In this document: positions 46,001-58,000 of the stretch, piece by piece
Position numbering within the stretch: position 1 is the stretch's first letter
How the letters are laid out: every line of letters starts with the position of its first letter
NCBI RefSeq assembly: GCF_030867145.1
Contig: NC_134414.1
Coordinates: 130,708,465-130,772,464 of the forward strand
Source of the DNA: Opisthocomus hoazin
Lineage: Eukaryota > Chordata > Aves > Opisthocomiformes > Opisthocomidae
Reading direction: 5' to 3'
DNA length: 64,000 nucleotides
Made by a program: the position numbers and the translations under genes
Notes under the pieces: generated by a model
The model's input: only the letters and a program-made list of their open reading frames with translations
Database searches by the model: none
Told to the model about the DNA's origin: nothing

Positions 46001-49000
46001 CCCTTCGGGTTCCTGCCTGGCACTGTGCCTCTGTGCTCCTCTGGGCTTGTGGAGGTGGGCCTTTGGTGGGCTGATGGCCACTTTGATGAAACTGGCAGGG
46101 TATTATTTGGGCTCCCCCTCCTGCCATTGTCTCTCTGTGCTCCTTTGTTGGTGGGCAGACAAGTTTTTATCACATAACCTAATAGTTAATACTATCTATT
46201 CTCTCCTTTTCCCAGCCAAATTTAGTGAATTTGTATTTCTTGAACTGTCCCAACCACTCACAGAATGGGAGGAAGACAGGTTGACTGAATTGATTACAGT
46301 TGTGAGCAAGAAGAACAGAGCACCAGATCTCCCTGAGTTTTTGTCTTTGAAGCAAGCCTTACCCTTGTTTAAGGACCTTTCTCCCGAAGAGAGCTCTTTT
46401 ATGAGTTCAAGTAAGGATCTACTAAAGCAATGTATCCCAAAAGAGAATACCTCAGATGCCCATGAGCCTGCAGTTCAGGTTAGTGAGTAGCTGTTGCTTG
46501 ATGCATTCATCACCACCTGTTGGCATTCACATATTCTAGTCAATTTTAGATCAGCCAATTGCAGAAAATAAATTATTCCTTAATCCATGGCTCAAAAAAA
46601 AAAAAAAAAAAATCAATCATGTTTGTTATTTCTCTCTCATAGTGGGGCAAGGTTTCTGATAAACTAGATTGTGTCCACGGGGGTATAGTGTATGGACCTC
46701 ATCAGCAGGTGGCAAATACTCAAGCTTTAGCTTGACTCCTGGTGGCCTGTGCCTGGAATCACAGGTATTTCCTGCCCTTGTGGTGTCTCCAGGGCAGCAA
46801 GTTGGAAGTTAATCGATGCGATTTAAAGCAATGAAGCCATTTTTCAGTTGAGCTGGAAGTGAAGGGGTGCAGCAGAGGAGGAGCTGTGTGGCCTGCTCCT
46901 TCCAGACACCTCTAGACATTCTTGTGAGGGCTCCACAGTATGAAATGCTAAGTGATTCCTAAGGTTGCTGGGGAGATGGGGCTGTGTAAGTTAATGTGTT
47001 AATACACCTCCCTCTGAGGAGTAAATGTTTCAACCTAACCTCACATGATGATCACTTCAGAAATTGCATACGTTTGTTACCATCAGTAAAAAGCAGAGAA
47101 ACAACAGATCAATCCGGATATGAAACTGGGAACTTAAAAATTGAGCCAGACAGTTCAAATCTTTATAATTTTAACGCAAATTGTCAAGAGCTAGATTTTA
47201 AAATCTTCCAACCCTACACAGCTCCTAGTAAGACAGTCCAATACTTGCCTGCATCCTGGCAGGTCTTGTGTCTTCTCCAAAACCAATTCTGCATCAGTTG
47301 CCTGAATAATTCTTAAATGGTTTTAGAGAGAGAGTATGAACAGATGAAGGCCTCTTGTCGTTTTAAAAGGCAGATAACTTTTTTTATTGTCTGAGCAGTG
47401 GCACATTTGCCTAAATACTGATGTTTACAATTCTGCTCTTTAGCAAGGTTCCTCTTCAGTGATGCAGGGTACTGCTGTGGGTACCAGGCTTGGGTTTTGT
47501 ATGTTCTGTTTTACCTATCAAGCTGTGTAATGCTTTTTACTATTATTATTGTTTGGATTTTTTCTGGTAGGAATCAAAACGAAAAGTGGCCAGGCCCAGT
47601 TATGCACTTGCAAATAAGCAGAATAGTGGTTGCTATTCTATCTCTCTGTCCTCTGCATTGAATGAAGAATGGAAAGAAGTACGAGAAACTGGAGCAGTTA
47701 AGAAGTAAGTTTATTTCATATAAATCAGGAGGTGAAAATAAAACAAATTGAATAAATTACTGGAATAAAAGCATTCTCTGGTTGGTTTGAAAGTGCTGTT
47801 TGAAAGATGCTCTAGAAATATAAACTATCACCAAGTATTAATGTAGTTATTCCTGTTTCCATCCTAATAGTTAACAGACAAAATGGATGTGTTACAGGAT
47901 GAGAGAAAATCTCACAGACATTAGAGAATACCTGAATTCTGACTACAAACTCATACCGTGAATGCATCAATGGGAGGGTAGGGACCTCATGGCCTCTGTG
48001 AGTGTCCATCTAAGCCCATATCACACCAAAACTATTGCTAACTTAAGCTGAGTATTTTTTTTTTTTTAATATAAACAATGTTTTCTTTCACTGTTCTGTC
48101 GCAATCTATTTATATCTAGTTTGTCATACAATTTACTAGTTAGTACAGGAGTTTGGTTGACAAAAGACTTTCAAAAATGAGAACACACAAATGTGTAATG
48201 CAGCAAGATACTATGAGAGCGCTGACATGTCTCAGCTCTTAAGAACTCTTTCCTTTTGCCATCACTGTTTTTACTGGCAGTGTAGCAGTTGGTTTTGTTT
48301 CTGCAACAGCAAAAAGCTCAGTTCATGGTTCCAGTAAAGTAAGGTGGCTGTTAATCTAGAGCTTTTTAAATACTAGTGTTAGAAGTAACTTGGGCAGTTT
48401 CAAACCACCTACAGTACATGTGCTGCATGGTGCATAAACCCAAGTTTCCTGCTTGGAAATGTGGGAGAACTTACTGGAGTCTTAATGAACAGAAAATTGC
48501 TGCTCATACCATTTGAGAATATGTCCCCTAGTATTTAATCTCATTTTATAAAGCTCTTTGTCAATTACTTGTATCAAAAATAGAAAAACAAGATGAAGAT
48601 AAAAAATAATCTCCAAAAGTGTTTCCAAAATTTCAGTGTGAAATGGGTGCATATTTCTTTTGTAATACTTAACTGTTGGAGGGAGAGAATGGTGAAGGAC
48701 TTCTAAGCTAGTCGACAGCTTTGAGAACTACCACTTTTAACAGGTTTTCTAGAAAATCTTCTACATGTGGAATAACCATACTAAGAAGAATGTCATGTAA
48801 AACGGTTTGTCACTGTTACAATGTGATTTGTGTTTTCTAGTTTAATTGTTTATCCACCTCCACCTGCAAAAGGAGGACTGGGAGTCACAAGAGAAGACCT
48901 AGAGTGCTTAGAATATGGAGAGTTTCTCAATGATGTCATCATTGATTTCTATCTTAAGTAAGTAATCACAGCCTTAATTGTACCCTTCTTTCTGGGACCT

Positions 49001-52000
49001 GATCTGGACTTGAATATCACTGTAAATGTTGGTCACTAAGTATGATGCAACAATTTTACAAGTAACAGTGTGATGTAAGTTGGACTTTTTAAAAAACTTT
49101 TGTGTATTCTCAGCAGTTTCGTTTGTTTTAGTTTCATTCTTCTTGTCCCTCTAAAGGGCTGTGATGTAATCCAGACAGAATAGCTGGGAGAAAAAAAAGC
49201 CACTTGATAGCCTGACAGAACAGAAAGTGCTGAGCAGTTATAAGTAGGCAGTTGAACAAAGTAGAGGGTCTGTACTAGGTAGTTTATTTACTAAGTTCGC
49301 ATGAAGTGGAGCATCCTCTGCTATTCTGCGCAAGAGTCCAGGAATTCTTCTGATGCACAGCTCCTGCAGAAAGGAGCACAGTTAATACTTCTTGAGGAAG
49401 TAGTGCTTGATTTACCTGCTTCATGCCATCCGGCTAAAGTTGCTTGTGAAAGCAGGTTTTTCAGAACCAGCATTGTGGGCCACCATTCCATAAAACTGAG
49501 GTTTATTTTCCCTGTGCTGACTTAAACTTAAGCAGAATTCTGGCTCTTTTGAGGGTTGTCTGCAACAATTCCATTTTGCTTGGCATCCGGCATGGCTGCA
49601 GTAACTGTGAGCAATAGGAAGCCAGCTAAATCTTCCTGTCTAGAGGAGTGGGAAAGGAAACATGTACCAGAGTGTTTTGGTGTGGTTTTACAGCAAAGCC
49701 ACCTGTATTTTGCCCTACACTAGGAATAAATCATGCAGCATGGTCCTCTCAATAGCTGTAGCTTCATCTCACCAGAAAAGGAAGATGTGAGTGAAGGAAT
49801 TTAATGCAATCATTGCAGAAACCCCTCTGCTTTTAAAATTTGTTAGACTTCCCGCAATCTCAGTTTTCATTGTGTTGCAAACTGTGTCATATATGACTGT
49901 GTTGGCCAAGTCATCGGGTGAAGCTGGAGGCACCTTGTGTAGGAGGACTGCAATTACGAGAGCTTTGGCCTTCTAGGATGACAGAATAAACACTCAAGCT
50001 GATGTTGATGGTAAAATGATCAACCGTGAAATAATGCAGAATGAGTTCCTGTAGAATATTTATCTTAACTTTCACATGCATAACCTGTGGAGGTAAAATG
50101 GACAATTTACAGTGCTGAACTGTTCTATGCCTTTTCTATACGCAGGAGTATAACACTCTGTAGGCTTATACTTGGTTAGGTTTTCAAGCCTGTCTTAATT
50201 GCAAGAGCTAGAAATCTAACTCTAAAAATAAATTCAGAAGCATTAATACTGGAGCACAGATCTGAGATAAAAAATAACTGCATTCTTAGTTGTTGCTTGG
50301 CTGTTACGTACTCTATCTATAATGTCCACCCATGTACATATTGAAAATAGAGAGAAAAATTTGGCGTGATTAGCAGCTGTGAAGGCAACTGATACTAAGC
50401 ATAACCTGAGTATGATGTCATTAAAATAATTGTCATGCTTTTTTACCAGTAATGGTACTTTCTTGAAAAGGCATTTAATAAATTCCTTCTTTTTTCTTTG
50501 GTAGATACCTGTTGTTGGAGAAGGCACCAAAACAGCTTGCTGACCGTACACACATTTTTAGCAGTTTCTTCTATAAGTGCCTGACCAGGACAGAAAAAAA
50601 CTCCGAGGGGGATCTCAAAGTTTCGTAAGTTCATTTTAGATGCCATTCTAACCAGAAATAAGCTGTCTGTTCATTCCACTTGGAAGTTCTGCAGATCATC
50701 TCCTAATTAGCACATAAAATAGTAATCAGTATTCTGCAAAGGATTAGTGGTGTTAAGTGTTGTAACTCACAATTTAAACATGCTGGTGTTTTTAATTAAA
50801 ATCTACATGTGGTTCATACTGAATACAAATGAAAATGTTACCACCTTTCTCCAGCTTTATCTGAATCTTTACTTCAGACAATTATTTATGCATTTAGATG
50901 TTTTGATTATAAACTCAGGAGTTTTGCAAGATATGCATAATTTTAAGAAATTGCACTTCTAAAAATACTTTTAGATTTACCACATATTTCATTTTACATA
51001 TGGGTAATAAATTATTGTCCAAATTTTTGGTAAGAAAATTTTCTTATGCACCAAGTTTGCACATTTGTTTTTTAACACTTAAGCACACTGGAATTAGAGG
51101 GTTTCACAAGAAGCTATTATTAAGAGCTCAAGAACCCTGTATTACTTTGTGTTTCTAGCTAAGGCTGTACAAAGGGTAGGACCATCCTTAGTACACTTTC
51201 CATTCCCTCTTAACACTGATGTTTGAGAGTGGATCTTTCCCTGCCACTTCACTGACAGTGATGATCTGCCAGCAACTTTCATTCTGTTTTCATTATTCAG
51301 CTTATCAAAGTTTTTTTTTTCTGTTTTCTGAAGTGACATTTCTTCTGTTACCCAGGTTTTTCATTCATTCTACTGGCAAACGAGGCCGCCTGCACAAAGA
51401 GGTGTGCCATCTTGTTATGTTACAGTCACTGCTGGGTGAAATCTGTGTTACAGGGAAAAAAATGCAACTTCTGTAATATTTTTAAAGATGTCTCAAAAAT
51501 TCAAGGAGCTGTGCTTGAGAAAATGTCCTCCATCATTTTACTGTCTTCTGACCCTGAATGTTCTGAGGCGGAGACAAAATTATCCATGTTAAGAATGCGG
51601 TTGTGCATTGATGTGATATCTTTTACAAGACTGGACTGTCCATAACCTTCTTGAGGAACTAGAATGGCACCCTTAATTCACCATATTTCAAGGACAGTAG
51701 CTGCTCTGGATCAGGAGATAGCTTTGGAAATTCTGGTTTTGTGTTTGGGCTTAGATACGTACCTAGTGATTACAGGTATTTTGGGATTTGTTTGCTTGTT
51801 TCTGTGGGGTTTTTTCAGATAAATGTGTAGTGGAAACTTGGGCTCTGTACTGTTGTAAATGAAACTAATCTTAAGTGATGTAGCTACTTAACTTAAAGAC
51901 CTTTTGCTTCTCTTTCTTCACACTGCTTAGGCAGTAGAATGAGAAAGCTCCTTTTATAGGTGCTTTTCCCAGGTTGCAAATACGCCTTCCCCTTTTAAGT

Positions 52001-55000
52001 TCCCAGTGCTTCTATAGTTATGCAGCAGAGGAAGTTTGCAGCAAGTCGTCACTTAATGCTGCCCTGCAGAGAGTCCCACGTGTCATGGTTTAGCCCCAGC
52101 TGGCCACAAAGAACCACACAGCCGGTCGTTTGCTCCTCCCCAGTGGTGGGATGCAGAGGAGAATCTTCAGAAAAAGGCAGAACTCGTGCGCTGAGATAAA
52201 GATGGTTTAACAGAACAGCAGAGGAGGAGAAAAATAACAACAATAATACTGATAAAAAGAATGTACAGAGCGAATGATGCACAGTGCAGTTTTGTTCACC
52301 GCCCTATACCAGCCCACTCTGGAGCTTGTTAGTTGCTTGGGCTTAATGGTGTGCTGATTTTTTTTTTTCTCTGTCAGGGAAATTTCAAAAGTAAATGAAA
52401 AACCCATTGAAGGTTTGTGAAGATGTAGGAGTACTAATCCCTGTACCTTGCTTTAACTAGAAAGAACAAATCCGAACAATAATCATTATTTGGTTTCTGC
52501 AGAGCAGCACAGAGAAGACACAGAAGAGTAAGAACATGGACTCGTCATATAAACATCTTCAGTAAAGATTATATCTTTGTGCCTGTGAATGAGGAGTAAG
52601 TCTACGTGTTTCAGACACCTTTTCTGACACTTAGATTTAAGTATTTGAATGTTGTGATAAAAAGATTTATGGCTGTAAGCTTGGGTCATTGGAAATGAAC
52701 ACATTAGATTTTGAAGAAATAGCAGGTGTGGAATGAATAATTTTGAATTATCTCAAAAGTTAAACTTTTTGTTTAGTTATCTTCAGTAGACTTTGCATCT
52801 TCGTTTTTTGTTTTACTGAAAACTGCTTTTATGTGTTTTTCAAAATAATTTGTGTGTCATTATGATGATTTCTGTGCCCTTAAGTAATATTTCTATAAAG
52901 AAATCACAGCAACTCATAGTGTTAGTGGATCAGGAGTCTTCCATGGTCTGTGCCTTGGCCTGGTTGAAGAACTGACCTGCGCATGAAAACTCCAGTAAAA
53001 CTGAATAGTCATTTGAGAGTTACATATGCAAAACAGCTGCAGAACGAGATAAGGCTAGAGGCATGCCATACGCTCAGCCATATTCCAAACTGGGATCACC
53101 ATCACAGATTATTTGATTAATTTTTTTACAGTGTAGGATGGATGGTGAGGTGCTGATAAATGGCTGTGGTGCGTTTGTTGGAGGCTTTTAAAGGAATCCA
53201 TTTTTATTTTTGCTGTTATGCCACAATGCAAAGTAAAAAATGAGTGAGAGTATTAATATGAGATGCCATGAAGGAACACAGCAACAACGGTTATGTGTCA
53301 CAGAACAGTTGTCCGTAAGCTCATGATGTTACAAAAGCTTTTCATATCCTTTTCAGAACCAAATGTTACACAGTTTTCATGTTTTTTTTCCCCTTCCTCT
53401 CCCCACTGCTGGGCAGGTCTCATTGGTACATTGCGGTTATCTGTTTTCCTTGGTTGGAAGAAGCTGTGTATGAGGAGTGTCCCCATCAGAATTCATTATA
53501 TCACCAGTCTCAACAGTCTCCACTTCAGTCAGGGAGTGAGAACACTACAACTGGTTCAGTGTTGGCCTTTTTTGGTAACTGCAAGGATGAAGAAGAAATG
53601 GATGCCAGCAGAAGTTTGTTCTCAAAAGGTAGGTAATCTAGAAGAAAATTATGTCAAGCCATGTACAGTTCTAATTGTGTCTTAATTGTTGAAGGAGAGA
53701 TATGATGTCTTAAAAAGTATCTTTCACATCAAGATTGATGTAGTATGTTTTTGTATTAACATGCATAGCAAAGACTGCACTGCATTCTTGTCCACAACTC
53801 TCAAAAATGCTGGAAGGGACATGTAAATTCAGGAGCTCAGATCCCATCATGAGTGGAAAGTTCTTAGATGCCAGTAAGAACTTCATCAGGAAGGAAGGCC
53901 CTCAGTAACTCTGCTGTTTGAAAATTCAGAAAGGAAGCAAAATTAGTTTAGACTTCACAATTGTCGTTTGAATGCTGTAATAATGAATTTGAAAATTAAA
54001 ACATTTCAGTTAGGAAATGTTTTATTGAGTCTTTTTAATTTGCTCTTTTATACTAGGTGGCAATGAAATTGCTGCTTCTGCTTCAGTCCTGAATTCAGGT
54101 ATTTCTAAAGTAAGTGCCTTTTTGTACTGGCAGAGGAAACATGTATTAGCTATTTCTGAAGGCTCTGAGACTTGACCAACTGATTTTGCATCATCTTTTT
54201 GGCAGCAGCTGTCAATGTTTTTGTGTCCTGCAGCATGTGCAAGGCACTTGAATTAGCCTAAAGTCCTCCTATGTTGCGTATGCTATACTTTCATGTGTTT
54301 TTAAAAATTATTTATCAGTTTCTCGCTTTCTGAAATGGGAGCCTTTCTGGCTTTACCTTTAAATCTATGAGAGTTTATAATTGTTGTAGTTTTTTTTTAA
54401 GGTTATTTTTATTTTCTCTTCTCGCAGATCTCCTTAAGTAATTCCAAAAGGCAAATTTGTAAAAGGTACGTTTCTTTTTTCATACTAATATTGTGTCATT
54501 AAATTATATTAAGAAATTCTGCAGTCATTCAGTTATTTGTCATAAAGCCACAGCTATAGGAACTTGTCTGTTTTTTTCCATGTTTATTCAGACATTGATG
54601 CTCTTGATAAGCTGTATTCAAACAAAATATTTGCTTCACTAGTGTTGATAGTGAAAGACTATAACGATTTTGTTTCGTTATTTGTTTTTGTTGTGTACAG
54701 GCCTTGTATACTCATCTTAGATTCTTTGAAAGCTGGTTCCGTGCAGAAAACAGTTCAGGTTCTGAGAGAGTAAGTAACTACAATTTCTGTTTATTAGAAA
54801 GAGATGCTGCTGGTCATATTTCTATGTTCAAAATACTTTTCTCTATAAAGGTGTATATTTCTAATGCTAAAGGAAAATCCATAAAGAGCCACAACAAAGA
54901 AAATTATAGTGGCAATACAGAGGCTTGTGTGAAAAGCCTGACTTTGTTCTGCAGCCCAGACATAATGTAAAATTGTAAAGTGGATAGTCTTTTTGAAATT

Positions 55001-58000
55001 GAAAAAAAAAAATTTTTTTAAAAATTAAGAGGGAATTTGCTTTGCTTTTTTTTTTTTTAAATCATCTCCATTTCACTAACGGAGCATGTTTTTAAGGGTA
55101 GAAACACAGATACTTTAAAATGAATACTTCAGAATTTCAATGATTAATTTTCCAAAGGGCTGATTTTTTTTTTTTTTTTTTGGTGGTGCTTACAGAATTA
55201 CAGTGTGAAGTCCACTCCTGTCTATGTGCAAAAAAGTAGAAACTAGACTGAAGCTGTCTAAAAGCTTGATGTGTCAGTATAGTTATATAGGAATGGTATT
55301 ACTTGTTTTGAAAAGTGAGACTAACAATATATTCAGTCTTTTATGTGATAGGTATGTAAGTATTGGAAGAATGTATTCAAACTTTCAGTACTTTTACACA
55401 CTGCTAATGACTAACACCTATCAACAACTTTTTTAGAAGTTGCTGATATTAAATATTTGAAGCTAAACAGAATTGTTCTTTTTGTTCTCTGTTGTATTCA
55501 CTTCATTGAAAGGAATAAAAATTTGTAAACCAAATAGTACATCCTTCTTGTAAAAGTAAATTATTCAAAATACTATGTGAGTGTTAGATAAGAATCAGAA
55601 ATTTTTGTGAAACCATGTTTTCCCTGGATAGAGAGGCCTCCACATCATGTGTATCTCAGCAGGAAGAATGAAGTAGCAATTTTATTTATTTATTTATTTA
55701 TAAATCTCTATGTATGAATTAACTTAGTGCTCTACGCTGTGAGCTACTCCTGGGGTTGAAATTCCAGAGAGGGTGGTTTCCTGGAGTTCAGAGTCTGAGA
55801 TGTTATGAAAAGTCAGAAAACAAAGAGGTGATTTATGGAGTTGTGAGATCAGGGTAGCTTGGGAAGCAGACCACTTATTCCTTCAATTTGCAGTTACACT
55901 TGGAAAACGGAAGTTCAAGGAAACGAACGCAGGGGTTCCGTGACCTCTTCTTTCCTTGAGTTGATTTTTGTTGTGTTTTGGGCAGTGGTCAGGCTCAAAC
56001 AAATTAAAGTCTACGGTAATAGGTTCTTGCAGTTTTTAGGGAATGTGCTTCGCTGATCACAGAATCGTAGAATGGTTGGGGTTGGAATGGACCTTATACA
56101 TCGTCTAGTTCCAACCCCCCTGCCATGGGCAGGGACACCTTTGCTGAACTGTCTTCATCTTTGAATTGTTTCATGTTTGCCTTCTTTTTACAGTTGCCAT
56201 TTTCCCCAAAGGTCTTTTGTGTGTTTTATATGTATTTTATTCTCAGAATTGCAAGGACTTGGGGCTTTTAGATATCAAACACAAGATCTGACTTAAGGTG
56301 TGTATTTTTTTAATCCCTGGAGTCAGACCATATGTTTTATTTTCACAAGATCTGAGCCTTTGCAACTCTGACTGAAGTCAGCAGAAAAGTATACGTAACT
56401 GTTGCCTTTGAAAATCAGAGCTTTATGCTTTCAATTCCACCTTCAAAATCAGTGACCAGCCCAGAACTGAGTCAGTGAGTTGCTACTGAGGCACAAGAAC
56501 AATAGAAGACCCTGAAAACAAATAAGTCATGATCTCTTAAGGTTTTTAACAAGACTTTACATGCCTTGGGCACTGGTAGGTTGCAAGGGTTATACTGGTG
56601 CAATTGTAACTGAAGTTATTTGTAAGGCAAATTCTGAGGGGTTTTTAATGGTTTGCTTAGGTCAGAAAACAACTGCTGACCTCTTAGGATGAACCCAGGA
56701 AAAATTGGTGTGATAGCCAGGAAAGTTTATTTGAGTTTTGCCTTTAAAGTTTAAAAATGTCCTGGTATCCTAATAGTTTGAAGAAACTCAGCACAAATAA
56801 CTTTTAAAATAATGTCATGCATCTTTCTGTTTTGTGGATTGCATATTATGTGGTAGAGATGCCTCTGAGTGTGATAGAATATTGGATAGTGGAAATTGTG
56901 TTGCTTCTTGTGTGAATTTCTTTGACAGATTCTGTGAAAGAAATTGGTTAAAGCTGTTGTAGCTTTTTGGCCAGCTCCAGAACAATACTGAGTGGTACCC
57001 TAAAATGGGTTGAGCTTGGGAGTTATTTCTCAAGTATTTAATCTGTTTGCTTTCTTTTGTAGGTACCTTGAAATGGAGTGGGAAGCTAAACGAAAAACGC
57101 ATCGAGAATTCAATAAATCAACAATGATTGGCCTGTGTCCTACAGTGCCTAAACAAGATAACAGCAGTGATTGTGGGGTCTATTTGCTGCAATATGTGGA
57201 AAGCTTCTTCCAGGTACATTCCCCTTTCCCCGAAATCACCTTAAATCCAAAAGAACTGTTTCTAAGGTAAATAGCCAGACACAAAAGCCTGTGATGCTCA
57301 GCCTCAAAAGTGTCAAAGGTATTTGAGGAAGAGGAGATAAAACTCAGTCTTCAATTAGTGGCAGGGATCTTTGTACCTGGAGCACAGACAGTTTCTCATT
57401 TGTATTTGCAGGCAAACATTTCTGACCTTGTAGTTTAATGTTGCATTTCCCTCACTATTTGGGTGTATTTGGAGTCTACTTAGTTTACACACTTCTGGCC
57501 TGCAGATGTTACAAAGGCATCTTTTCTGTGCGTCTCTTCTTGTAGCCTCTATAACTTTGATCAGCTTGTGCATTTGCCTTTAAATGGCTCTGCAGGCAGC
57601 AGCTTCTGCAGAGAGAGGGAGGGGGGAATCCCTGATAGGGAATGCTCAGAGCTAAGGGAGCCTCTCTTTCCAATTCAGCACAAATTTTTAAACATCTGCA
57701 GGTGCTGGGCTTCGGGCAGTGTCTTTTAGGGTGTCCCCAGCTCTTCCTCTGCCTGATCCGTGCACTGCCCTCTTGCTCTGTCCTTTGAATGGCTATACTT
57801 GTTTGATGCTTATGCCCGTGGTCCACATTCTCTCTGAGTGTTCTGTGCATGGAAAGCCTTGTGTAGGGCCTTGGCCAGTGGACAGATTTTTCTTCTGTAA
57901 GTAGAACAGATCACCATTCCAAAGCGCCTGTACAGTAATGCACACAGCGTGGGGAATAAATGTGAGGAATTAGAGATCTGTGTGCAGTTGCAGGGCCATG

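Larger units (their letters stand above)
54770..57062 (+). other. SENP7: SENP7 intron 23
   Basis: 2.3 kb with an (ATTT) microsatellite (55680-55701), T-tracts and a short antisense CR1 (56059-56142). No exon recognised. Confidence 0.6.

Noticed and set aside
45769-46490. Frames of 134 (minus) and 147 (plus) codons near 46 kb
   Set aside because: The first is inside the LTR-like insertion; the second is SENP7 exon 15 read through from the LTR and intron, so its upstream half is not coding.
46996-47316. 106-codon plus-strand frame with protein-like composition in SENP7 intron 15
   Set aside because: Best bounded by AG at 47060 and GT at 47263, it would need phase 2 at its start, while exon 15 ends in phase 0; no family recognised. 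Probably chance.
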